Assembly: GCA_046297835.1 (NCBI GenBank)
Contig: JBKBHI010000002.1
Location: forward strand, 186,001-250,000
DNA: 64,000 bases
DNA from: CAMAVH01 sp046297835
Lineage (GTDB): Bacteria > Pseudomonadota > Alphaproteobacteria > SMXQ01
Reading direction: 5' to 3'
Shown: piece by piece, positions 51,011-59,246 of the stretch
Position numbering within the stretch: the stretch's first letter is position 1
Layout: every line of letters starts with the position of its first letter
Notes under the pieces: generated by a model
What the model was told of the DNA's origin: nothing
Seen by the model: only the letters and a program-made list of their open reading frames with translations
Databases searched by the model: none
Program-made: the position numbers and the translations under genes

Positions 51011-52500
51011 TGAGCACCGTCGACGCGCTGCTGCACGGCTTCTCCGTCGCGCTCACCATCCAGAACCTCGGCTGGGCGCTGCTCGGCGTCACGCTGGGCA
51101 CGGCGGTCGGCGTGCTGCCGGGCATCGGCCCGGCGCTCACCGTCGCGCTCTTGCTGCCGATCACCTTCAACCTCGATCCGACCAGCGCCTTCATCATGTT
51201 CGCCGGCATCTATTACGGCGGCATGTACGGCGGCTCGACGACCTCCATTCTCTTGAACACGCCGGGGGAGAGCGCTTCGATCATCACCTCGATCGAGGGC
51301 AACCTAATGGCCAAGAAGGGCCGCGGCGGGCCAGCGCTCGCCACCGCCGCCATCGGCTCCTTCATCGCCGGCACGATCGGCACCGTGCTCATCACCTTCC
51401 TCGCGCCGGCCGTCGCCGACTTCGCGCTGCGCTTCGGCCCGGCCGAATATTTCGCGCTGATGGTGCTGAGCTTCACCACCGTCTCGGCCGTGCTCGGCGC
51501 GTCCCTGCCGCGCGGCCTCGCCAGCCTGCTGTTCGGCGTCGCCCTCGGCTTGGTCGGCATCGACAGCCAGACCGGCCAAGCGCGCTTCGCGCTCGGCGTG
51601 CCGCAGATGCTCGACGGCATCGACGTGGTCATCGTCGTCATCGGCCTGTTCGCGGTCGGCGAGACCTTCTACGTCGCGACGCGCAAGACCGGCCCCGAAT
51701 CGATCAACAGCGTGAAGGGCGGCACCTGGATGAACCGCGAGGATTGGAAACGCTCGTGGAAGCCGTGGCTGCGCGGCACCGCGCTCGGCTTCCCGTTCGG
51801 CGCGATGCCGTCCGGCGGCGGCGAAATCCCGACCTTCATGTCCTACGCCATTGAGAAGCGATTGACGCCCAAGCCCGAGGAATTCGGCAAGGGCGCCATC
51901 GAAGGCGTCGCCGGCCCGGAGGCGGCCAACAATTCGGCGGCGGCCGGCGTGCTGGTGCCGCTGCTCACCCTCGGCCTGCCGACCTCGGCGACCGCCGCGA
52001 TCATGCTCGCCGCCTTCCAGCAATACGGCCTGCAGCCCGGCCCTCTGCTGTTCGACACCAACCCCACGCTCGTGTGGGGCCTGATCGCCAGCCTCTATAT
52101 CGGCAACACCATGCTGCTGGTGCTCAACCTGCCGCTCGTCGGCCTATGGGTGAAGCTGCTGCAGATCCCGCGCCCCTATCTCTACGGCGGCATCCTGGTG
52201 TTCGCCACGCTCGGCACATATAGCCTGAACAATTCCGTCGTCGATCTGATGACGCTCTACATCGTCGGCATCGTCGGCTTCCTCATGCGGCGCTTCGACA
52301 TCCCGGTCGCCCCGGCGGTGATCGGATTGATTCTCGGTCCGCTCTGCGAGCAGCAGATGCGCCGCGCCCTGTCGATCAGCCAGGGCGACTTCGTCGTCTT
52401 CCTGCAAGCGCCGATTTCGGCCGGCCTGCTGGCGCTCGCGGTCGTCGTGCTGTTCGGGCCGATGATCTGGCGGCTGGCCCGGCGGAAAAAGGCCGCCTGA
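51010..52500 (+). CDS. tctA: TctA-type large permease subunit
   Basis: A 496-aa permease with about 11-12 helices. Signatures are LGVTLGTAVGVLPGIGPALTVALLLP, GIYYGGMYGGSTTSILLNTPGE and the second repeat GPEAANNSAAAGVLVPLLTLGLPTSATAA. It couples uptake to an ion gradient and takes ligand from TctC. The ATG at 51010 overlaps the tctB stop. A readthrough from 50653 would cover tctB and is rejected. Confidence 0.95.
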   Translation: MSTVDALLHGFSVALTIQNLGWALLGVTLGTAVGVLPGIGPALTVALLLPITFNLDPTSAFIMFAGIYYGGMYGGSTTSILLNTPGESASIITSIEGNLMAKKGRGGPALATAAIGSFIAGTIGTVLITFLAPAVADFALRFGPAEYFALMVLSFTTVSAVLGASLPRGLASLLFGVALGLVGIDSQTGQARFALGVPQMLDGIDVVIVVIGLFAVGETFYVATRKTGPESINSVKGGTWMNREDWKRSWKPWLRGTALGFPFGAMPSGGGEIPTFMSYAIEKRLTPKPEEFGKGAIEGVAGPEAANNSAAAGVLVPLLTLGLPTSATAAIMLAAFQQYGLQPGPLLFDTNPTLVWGLIASLYIGNTMLLVLNLPLVGLWVKLLQIPRPYLYGGILVFATLGTYSLNNSVVDLMTLYIVGIVGFLMRRFDIPVAPAVIGLILGPLCEQQMRRALSISQGDFVVFLQAPISAGLLALAVVVLFGPMIWRLARRKKAA

Positions 52501-52607
52501 TTTCCGCGACTTGGCCCGCGCCTAATCCCGCTGACAGGGGGACCGCTTCGCCGTAAGCTGGCCGGCAAGCCCGCCCTATCAAGGTCGGGCGTTCGGGGGA
52601 TATCGCC

Positions 52608-53567
52608 ATGACGCCGCTTCGTCGCCGCGCTGCCGCGTTCCTGCTGCTGGCCTTCATGTCCGCGCCGGCATCCGCCGCCATCACAGATCTCGACATCGTC
52701 GTGCCCGCCGCGCCGGGCGGCGGCTACGATCTGACCGCCCGCGCCATGCAAGCGGCGCTCGTCGGCGCGAAACTGGTGCCCAACGTCAACATCGTCTACG
52801 AGCCGGGACGCGGCGGCGTGCTGGCGCTCGACAAGCTCGCCAACGAATGGCGCGCCGACGAGGCGATCGTCATGACCACCGGCTTCGTCATGCTCGGCGC
52901 GGTGTCGGCTTCGCGCGCCGGCAAACTGCTCGACGGCATCACGCCGATCGCGCTGCTCGCCGAGGAGCCGGAAGCCATCGTCGTGCCCAAGGACTCGCGC
53001 TACAAAACCCTGATGGAGCTGCTCGGGGCTGTGCGCGGCACGCCGGGCGCCGTCGCCTTCGCCGGCGGCGCGTCGGGCGGCATCGACCATATCCTCGTCG
53101 CCCTGATCGGCGCGCAGATCGGCGTCTCGCCGGCGCTGATGCCCTATCTGCCGCACGCCGGCGGCGGCGACGCGCTGGTGACGCTGCTGCGCGGCCAGGC
53201 CACGGCGGCGGTCGGCGGCGTCAGCGAATTTCTCGTGCCGCTCCGCGACGGCCGCTTGCGCGCCCTGGCGGTCAGCAGCCGGGTCCGCGTCGCCAGCATC
53301 GATGCCCCGACGCTGGCGCAAGCCGGCATCAACCTCAGCTTGATGAACTGGCGCGGCTTGATCGCGCCGCCGGACGTCGGGCGCGCCCATCAGCGCGCGC
53401 TGTCGCAGGTGATCGCGCAGATGGTCAAGACGCCGCAATGGCAGGGCAGCCTGAAGCAATACGGCTGGACCGGGCAGTTCCTGCCCGACGAGCGGTTCGG
53501 CGACTATTTCCAAGGCGAGCGCAAGAAGATCGACACCGCCGTGCAGGCGCTGCGGCTCGGCCCTTAG
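52608..53567 (+). CDS. Second TctC-type binding protein
   Basis: A 319-aa paralogue of the TctC family with signal RRRAAAFLLLAFMSAPASA and motif IVVPAAPGGGYDLTARAM near residues 30-45, VYEPGRGGVLALDKLA, GGASGGIDHILVALI and GGVSEFLVPLRDGRLRALAV. It lies 107 nt after tctA. It may feed the same permease with another ligand, or work elsewhere; families of such orphan binding proteins are common in related bacteria. Confidence 0.85.
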   Translation: MTPLRRRAAAFLLLAFMSAPASAAITDLDIVVPAAPGGGYDLTARAMQAALVGAKLVPNVNIVYEPGRGGVLALDKLANEWRADEAIVMTTGFVMLGAVSASRAGKLLDGITPIALLAEEPEAIVVPKDSRYKTLMELLGAVRGTPGAVAFAGGASGGIDHILVALIGAQIGVSPALMPYLPHAGGGDALVTLLRGQATAAVGGVSEFLVPLRDGRLRALAVSSRVRVASIDAPTLAQAGINLSLMNWRGLIAPPDVGRAHQRALSQVIAQMVKTPQWQGSLKQYGWTGQFLPDERFGDYFQGERKKIDTAVQALRLGP

Positions 53568-53587
53568 CCGGCCCGAAGCGAACGCCC

Positions 53588-54598
53588 TCAGCTCAGGTCG
53601 GGCGGGAAGCGCACGGCGTGCTCGCGCTTGACGCCGACGCCCTTGGCCACGGCGCGCTTGTAAATCTCGATCGCGGCGGCGACGTCGCCGAGGCCGAGCC
53701 CCATGAACTTATACAGCGTGATGTCCGTGCCGGCGGGGCGGGCGATCTTGCCGTTCGCGCTTTTGACGATCTCGGAGAGCTGCTTGACCGCGCCCCAACC
53801 GGCGCCGATGCCCGCCGAGAAAGCATCATTCAGCTCGCGCGCGTTCTCCTGGCATTGCTGGATATTGTCGACCACGATCATCGAGGCGCGCGCGACGACA
53901 TCGGGGAAAATCTCGGCATAAGCCGGGATGATCGCGCCGCCGGCCGTCACATGCGCGCCCTTGGCGATCATGCCCGCCTTCAGGAACGGCTCGCGCGCGC
54001 GGGTGAAGGTCGCGACCATCGGCGCGTCTTTCACGCAATCTTCCAGCGAGCCGGCGTCGACCACCTCGAACGGAAATTTGCTTCTCGCCAGTTCGGCGAA
54101 CTTGGCGCGGTTCTCCGGCGTCGGCGAATAGACGCGCAGGCGCTTCAGCGGCCGCGCCACGTGCACGGCGGCGACCTGGGTGATCGACTGCTTGCCGGTG
54201 CCGACGATGGCGAGATCGTCCGCGCCCTCCGGCGCGAGATATTTCGTCGCCACCGAGGCGAGCGCGGCGGTGCGCATCTGGCCGAGCGCGATGGATTCGA
54301 AGATCGCCTTGACCTTGCCGTTGGCGGCATCGTGCAGGATGGTCAGCGGTTCCGACGAGCCGCCGACGTTGCACCACATCTTGCCGCCGGCGAAACCCTC
54401 GGAGACGAATTGCGCGCCGGTGACGTTGACCGAGCCGCCGTCCCACACGGTCTGCGCCTTGTACATGTTCTGCGCCTTGCCCTCGGCCTCCAGCAGCAGC
54501 GCGCGCTCGAGAGCGGCGACCACGCCGGACAGGTTGATCAGCGAGGTGACGTCCTTCTCGGTGAGCCAGAGGAACGGCGGCAGCGGGGCGTCGGCCAT
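53588..54598 (-). CDS. Ornithine cyclodeaminase/mu-crystallin family enzyme
   Basis: A 336-aa NAD(P)-dependent enzyme. Family marks are FLWLTEKDVTSLI, GGKMWCNVGGSSEPLTILHD (substrate Lys nearby), the Rossmann motif AIVGTGKQSITQVAAVHVARP and LYKFMGLGLGDVAAA at the C terminus. The family covers ornithine cyclodeaminases, ketimine reductases, alanine/lysine dehydrogenases and opine-type enzymes, so the substrate cannot be assigned. It is convergent with the second TctC gene and stands alone on its strand. Confidence 0.82.
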   Translation of the reverse strand: MADAPLPPFLWLTEKDVTSLINLSGVVAALERALLLEAEGKAQNMYKAQTVWDGGSVNVTGAQFVSEGFAGGKMWCNVGGSSEPLTILHDAANGKVKAIFESIALGQMRTAALASVATKYLAPEGADDLAIVGTGKQSITQVAAVHVARPLKRLRVYSPTPENRAKFAELARSKFPFEVVDAGSLEDCVKDAPMVATFTRAREPFLKAGMIAKGAHVTAGGAIIPAYAEIFPDVVARASMIVVDNIQQCQENARELNDAFSAGIGAGWGAVKQLSEIVKSANGKIARPAGTDITLYKFMGLGLGDVAAAIEIYKRAVAKGVGVKREHAVRFPPDLS

Positions 54599-54742
54599 GG
54601 GAATGCTCCGAAATGGGCGGCAGAGAGGCGCTTGAGATAGCCCCCCGCGCCGGCCCTGGCAAGGCCCGCGTCCGGTCTTCGACAGGGCGCGAAATCGGCC
54701 ATGCGAATCTGCTATCGTCGCCCCTCAACCGAGGAGCTTGCC

Positions 54743-55090
54743 ATGTATATCGCCATGAACCGCTTTCGCATCGTCAAAGGGCAGGAGGCGGAATTCGAGC
54801 GCGTCTGGCGCGAACGCGACAGCCACCTGAGCGAGGTGCCCGGCTTCGTCGAATTCCATCTGCTGCGCGGCCCGGAAGCCGAGGACCATACGGTCTATGT
54901 CTCGCACACGATCTGGGCGAGCGCCGAGGCCTTCGCCGGCTGGACCAAATCGGAGGCGTTCCGCCTCGCCCACGCCAACGCCGGCAAGGGCCGCGAGGGC
55001 ATCTATCAGGGGCCGCCGCGCTTCGAGGGCTTCCAGGCGGTGCAGATCGTCCGCCAGGACGGGACGCGCGAGACGCTGGCGCAAAATTGA
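54743..55090 (+). CDS. Antibiotic biosynthesis monooxygenase / IsdG-like heme oxygenase domain protein
   Basis: A 115-aa protein of the ABM fold. MYIAMNRFRIVKGQEAEFE with Asn6, HTIWASAEAFAGWTKSEAF and AHANAG match IsdG/IsdI-type heme-degrading enzymes, whose Asn-Trp-His triad is plausible here (Asn6, Trp of the AGW segment, His of LAHAN). Iron-heme genes are not adjacent, so the function is by family only. The ATG at 54743 follows GAGGAGC. It lies between the OCD-family gene and tRNA-Arg. Confidence 0.78.
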   Translation: MYIAMNRFRIVKGQEAEFERVWRERDSHLSEVPGFVEFHLLRGPEAEDHTVYVSHTIWASAEAFAGWTKSEAFRLAHANAGKGREGIYQGPPRFEGFQAVQIVRQDGTRETLAQN

Positions 55091-55191
55091 ACATCGAAAA
55101 GGCCCGTAAATCAGCGGCTTGCAGGACCGGGCCGGCCGTGGACTTGGCCGCGCCTTTCGCCTAAAGTGCGCCCCGCCAAGCCGGCAACGCC

Positions 55192-55268
<77 letters not shown>

Positions 55269-55340
55269 GTTTCGCGATCGCATATCCCGCGCGCAAGAGA
55301 AGGTCGCGGCCATAAGCCGCCCGCATCCTTAAGGTCGATG

Positions 55341-56024
55341 ATGGCAGGCGAAGATGCGACCATGCGCGCAGCGGGAAACCCGGACCCCGAGGGCGATGCG
55401 GCACGCGGATTCAACCGCGCGATCTATTGGCTCGACTTGGCAGGCGTGGCCGTGTTCGCGGCGAGCGGCGCCTTGGCCGCGATGCTGGCCAACCTCGATC
55501 TCCTTGGCATTCTCGTCCTGTCCGCCGTGACGGCCATCGGCGGCGGCACCATTCGCGATCTCCTGCTCGGCCGCCATCCGATCTTCTGGATCAAGGACAC
55601 CGCGCCGCTGTTCGTCATCATCGGCGCGGCCGCCTTCACCGTCGCCTGGGCGCAGCTGCTGCCCGTGCCGCGCCAGACGCTGCTGGTCGCCGACGCGTTC
55701 GGCCTGGCGATCTTCGCGATCACGGGCGCGCGGATCGCCGAAAGCAAGGGCTGCTCGCCGCTCGTGGTGATCCTCATGGGCACGCTGACGGGCTCCGGCG
55801 GCGGCGTGTTGCGGGACGTTCTGACCGCCCAGGTGCCCTTGCTGCTGCGCTCCGATATTTACGCATCGGCCGCGATCGCCGGCATCGTCGCCTATCTGCT
55901 GCTGCGGACGGCTCGCGCGTCGAGCCGGACGGCGATGGTCGCCGGCCTGCTCGTCGTCGTCGGCACGCGCCTGGCCGCCGTCGCCTTCGATCTGCACCTG
56001 CCGGCGTTCGGCTTGCAGCGCTAA
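55341..56024 (+). CDS. TRIC/UPF0126 family cation channel protein
   Basis: A 227-aa membrane protein with seven predicted helices in two repeats, each with the family glycine motif: GGGTIRDLLLGRHPIFWIKD and GTLTGSGGGVLRDVL. Relatives are trimeric intracellular cation channels (TRIC) and the bacterial YeiB/YadS-like homologues. The start is at 55341 (MAGEDATMR), 6 nt after AAGG; alternatives are 55338 and 55362. Readings that begin before 55268 would overlap the tRNA. It follows tRNA-Arg directly. Confidence 0.85.
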   Translation: MAGEDATMRAAGNPDPEGDAARGFNRAIYWLDLAGVAVFAASGALAAMLANLDLLGILVLSAVTAIGGGTIRDLLLGRHPIFWIKDTAPLFVIIGAAAFTVAWAQLLPVPRQTLLVADAFGLAIFAITGARIAESKGCSPLVVILMGTLTGSGGGVLRDVLTAQVPLLLRSDIYASAAIAGIVAYLLLRTARASSRTAMVAGLLVVVGTRLAAVAFDLHLPAFGLQR

Positions 56025-56038
56025 TCGGCTCCCGCCGT

Positions 56039-56875
56039 TTAGGCGTTGCGGATGCCGAGCGTCATCTTGCCGACGCTTTCGATCTCGCAGACCACCACGT
56101 CGCCGGCGACCAGCTGGCGCTGGAACTCCGGCGAATCGGGCGTGCCGGTCGAGATCAGGTCGCCCGGCTCGAGCGTGCAGACCCTGGAGAGGAAGCTCAC
56201 CAGTTCGTAGACGTTGTTGATCATCGTCTCGGTCGAGGAATCCTGGTGCAGCTCGCCGTTGATCCACATCTTCATCGTCACGTTTTCCGGGCGAGCGATC
56301 TCGTCGCGCGTGACGATGACCGGCCCGAAGGGCGCGAAGGTGTCATAGCCTTTGCGGATGCAGCGCATCTCCTTGCCCGACTTTCCGGGGCCGTAGTTGC
56401 GCGAGGTGACGTCGACGAGGATCGAATAGCCGAAGATGACCGAGGCGGCGTCGGCGACGCTGACGTTGCGGCAGCGCTTGCCGATGACGACGCACAATTC
56501 CGGCTCCGGAAAGACGCCGCCCGCACCCTGCGGGATGGCGATGCTGTCGCCTGCGCCGATGATCGCCGACGGCGGCTTGAGAAAGATCGTGTGGAGCAAT
56601 TCCTCCTTGGTCAGTTCGGTCTTCTGGCCGCGTCCGCTCTTGTCGTTCGGATTCTTGGTGTTGACGCGGTCGTAATTGCCCGCCGCCGCCCAGATTTTCG
56701 ACGGCTTGGCGATCGGCGGCGCCAGCTTATCGGGCAGCGCCATCGGCGCGCCGGAGAACGTCAGCCCGGAACGGAACGTCTCGATCAGCTCGATCATCGA
56801 CGCGCGGTTGACAGCGCGATAACCCTCGGGCGTTTCGGCGACCACTTGGCCCGTGGTCAGGGTGGCGAATTTCAC
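56039..56875 (-). CDS. Fumarylacetoacetate hydrolase family protein
   Basis: A 278-aa FAH-fold hydrolase. The metal-binding acidic residues are visible in GVFPEPELCVVIG and YSILVDVTSRN, with the C-terminal TGTPDSPEFQRQLVAGDVV close to the FAH signature. Substrates in the family include fumarylpyruvate, 2-keto-3-deoxy acids and oxaloacetate; none can be chosen here. The GTG start at 56875 overlaps the stop of the ABC ATPase gene (GTGA), tying it to the transporter operon and suggesting that it acts on the imported compound. Confidence 0.83.
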   Translation of the reverse strand: MKFATLTTGQVVAETPEGYRAVNRASMIELIETFRSGLTFSGAPMALPDKLAPPIAKPSKIWAAAGNYDRVNTKNPNDKSGRGQKTELTKEELLHTIFLKPPSAIIGAGDSIAIPQGAGGVFPEPELCVVIGKRCRNVSVADAASVIFGYSILVDVTSRNYGPGKSGKEMRCIRKGYDTFAPFGPVIVTRDEIARPENVTMKMWINGELHQDSSTETMINNVYELVSFLSRVCTLEPGDLISTGTPDSPEFQRQLVAGDVVVCEIESVGKMTLGIRNA

Positions 56876-58104
56876 GCTACGATCTCCTTCTCGATTGAAT
56901 GCTCGCTCACGGCTCCGCGAATATGCGAGCCGACGCCCGCGGCGACGCCCGATACGACGACGCAGCGGTCGACGGGCAGCTCGACATAAACCTCGTCACC
57001 GGCGCCGAAGGCGAAGCGCGGGTGCTGCCGCGTCATCAGCACCTCGTTGCCGATGTCGATCTCCAGCTCGATGTTCTCGCCGAGGAACGTCGGCCGGCGC
57101 ACGCGCCCGCGAAAGACGTTGGCCCGCCCGCCCGAGGGCGCTTCGCGCGTGACCTGCAAATCCTCCGGCCGAATGACCAGCGACCCCTCCGTCCCGACAA
57201 GCCGGCTATTATCCGCATTGATCAGAATCGGGCCGATACTCGTCTCCACCGACAGCACGCCGGCTCCGGCCGCGACCGGCGGGCGCGCCACCGCGAGCAG
57301 ATTGGTCTGGCCGACGAAGGTCGCGACGAAAGCGGTGCTCGGCCGCCAATAGATGTCCTGCGGCGGGCCCTGCTGCGCCAGCACGCCCGCATCCATCACG
57401 GCGATGACGTCGGACATGCTGAACGCCTCCGCCTGGTCGTGCGTCACATACAGCGTCGTGACGCCGGTGCGGCGCTGCATCGCCCGCAGCTCGCCACGCA
57501 TATGGTCGCGCAAACCCGCGTCGAGGTTCGACAAAGGCTCGTCGAGCAAGAGCAGTTCCGGCCGCGTGACCAGCGCGCGCGCCAGCGCCAAGCGCTGCTG
57601 CTGGCCGCCGGAGAGTTTCGTCGCGCTGCGCCCGCCGAGCTCGTCGAGCCGCACCAGGCTCAGCGCCTCCTCGACGCGCTCATTGACCTCCCTGCGCGAC
57701 AGCTTATGGCGGCGGCGGTTGGCGTGCAGCGGAAAGGCGACGTTCTGCGCCACCGTCATATGCGGCCAGATGGCATAGCTTTGGAACACCATGCCGAAAT
57801 CGCGGTCCGAAGCCGGCACGAATTCGCCCGTGTCGGTATCCGCCAGCACGCGGCCGCCGACCGCGATATGCGCCCGATCGCCGCGCTCAAGGCCGGCGAT
57901 GCAGCGCAAGGTCGTGCTTTTGCCGCAGCCCGAGGGGCCGAGCAAGGTGAAGAACTGCCCCGGCTCGATCGCGAAGGAGACGTCCTTGATGACGTGGACC
58001 GTCTCCTGGCGCGACGCGAACGTCTTGACGAGATTCCTGACTGTCAGTTGGCCGGGGCGGACCGTTGCCGGTCCGCCCTGCCCTTGCGAACGCTGATCGC
58101 TCAT
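56872..58104 (-). CDS. ABC transporter ATP-binding protein, FbpC/PotA-like
   Basis: A 410-aa importer ATPase: Walker A LLGPSGCGKSTT near residue 54, Q-loop FGMVFQSYAIWPHMTV, signature LSGGQQQRLALARAL, Walker B LLLLDEPLSNLD and switch His in YVTHDQAEAFSM. A C-terminal TOBE-like domain includes SLVIRPEDLQVTRE and RPTFLGENIELEIDI. ATG 58104 overlaps the binding-protein stop (ATGA). It belongs to the carbohydrate/iron/polyamine importer class. Confidence 0.92.
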   Translation of the reverse strand: MSDQRSQGQGGPATVRPGQLTVRNLVKTFASRQETVHVIKDVSFAIEPGQFFTLLGPSGCGKSTTLRCIAGLERGDRAHIAVGGRVLADTDTGEFVPASDRDFGMVFQSYAIWPHMTVAQNVAFPLHANRRRHKLSRREVNERVEEALSLVRLDELGGRSATKLSGGQQQRLALARALVTRPELLLLDEPLSNLDAGLRDHMRGELRAMQRRTGVTTLYVTHDQAEAFSMSDVIAVMDAGVLAQQGPPQDIYWRPSTAFVATFVGQTNLLAVARPPVAAGAGVLSVETSIGPILINADNSRLVGTEGSLVIRPEDLQVTREAPSGGRANVFRGRVRRPTFLGENIELEIDIGNEVLMTRQHPRFAFGAGDEVYVELPVDRCVVVSGVAAGVGSHIRGAVSEHSIEKEIVA

Positions 58105-59183
58105 TTGGTTGCGACCGGGAACTTCCAAGATTCGAAGATCCGCTTCTGCAGCGGCTCGATCTCGTCGACATCGTCCCAGCCGACGAAAGCGACCTTCTTG
58201 CCTTCGACCAGCTTGTTGGGCAGCGAGCCTTCGGTGAACACCGACGCCTTGACCGGGCCTTCGCGATCGAAGATTTCCTGCACCTTGCCGCTGGCCACGA
58301 ATTCGAGGAACAGCGTCGAGGTCGCCGGCATCGCCGTTTTGCCGTTGATCGCCAAGATGTTGTTGAGCCGCACCGGCACCGGCTCGAGCAGCGCCGCCTG
58401 AAGATGCGGAGCCTTGCGCTGCTCGCGGATGCGGATCAGCGAGTGGTAGTGGTTGAGCGAGCCGATGGCGTATTCGCCGGCGGCCATGGCGGTCATCGAG
58501 CGCGTCGCGCCGGTGGTCCACACCGGACGCTGCTCGCCGAGCTTCGTAGTGTAATCGATGACCTTGTCCTTGCCCCACACGACGAACAGCGCGGCGAGAC
58601 CGGACGCCTGCGAGACGTCGACCCATAGCAGGCCGCTGTTGCGCAGCTTGGGATTGAGCAGATCTTCGTAGGTTTTCGGCACCAGGTCCGGTGGCAGGAC
58701 CTTGGCGTTGTAGGTCACGGCGGCCAGCGCGCTGCCGAGCGCGGCCACGTTGGGCTGCTTCGGATTGATCATCTTGACCGGCATGTTGAGGATCTTTTTC
58801 TCGGCCATGCCGAGCAGGTCGACCTTGAACAAATGCTCGTAATAGGTGGGAAGGCCCAGCTCTTCTTCGAGATGGACGATGTCGCTCTTGTGGCTGCCCG
58901 CCTTGAGCTCGAGCAGGATGCGCGAGTCGGCGTTGCCGACCTCTTGTCCGCTCGCCCGCACGCCGTAAGTCGAGGCGAACAGCTTGACCACCTCGTCGAC
59001 GGCGGCCTGCGTCTGGGCGAAAGTCACCATCAGCGTGCCTTTTTCCGCCTTGGCCGCTTTGACCAGCTCGTCATGGCTGGCGTAGCTGATGTAACCGGCG
59101 GCGTTCTTCTCCGCCGCATGGGCCGCGACGGGCAGCAGCGCCACGCCGCAAGCCGCGACAAGCAAACTTTTCAACGCGTTCAT
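58101..59183 (-). CDS. ABC transporter periplasmic substrate-binding protein
   Basis: A 360-aa class II binding protein with signal MNALKSLLVAACGVALLPVAAHA. The mature protein begins EKNAAGYISYASHDELVKAAKAEKG and shows SDIVHLEEELGLPTYYEHL, KTYEDLLNPKLRNSGLLWVDVSQASG and a C-terminal PLQKRIFESWKFP. It resembles Fe(3+)/phosphonate-type extracellular proteins, but the double-Tyr iron ligand pattern of FbpA is not obvious, so the substrate may be organic. Confidence 0.88.
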   Translation of the reverse strand: MNALKSLLVAACGVALLPVAAHAAEKNAAGYISYASHDELVKAAKAEKGTLMVTFAQTQAAVDEVVKLFASTYGVRASGQEVGNADSRILLELKAGSHKSDIVHLEEELGLPTYYEHLFKVDLLGMAEKKILNMPVKMINPKQPNVAALGSALAAVTYNAKVLPPDLVPKTYEDLLNPKLRNSGLLWVDVSQASGLAALFVVWGKDKVIDYTTKLGEQRPVWTTGATRSMTAMAAGEYAIGSLNHYHSLIRIREQRKAPHLQAALLEPVPVRLNNILAINGKTAMPATSTLFLEFVASGKVQEIFDREGPVKASVFTEGSLPNKLVEGKKVAFVGWDDVDEIEPLQKRIFESWKFPVATK

Positions 59184-59246
59184 GTCAGCCTCCCTAGGGT
59201 TGGTTTGGTTGCGCCTTTGCGGCGTTTTACGCTTTATTGACGCGAG

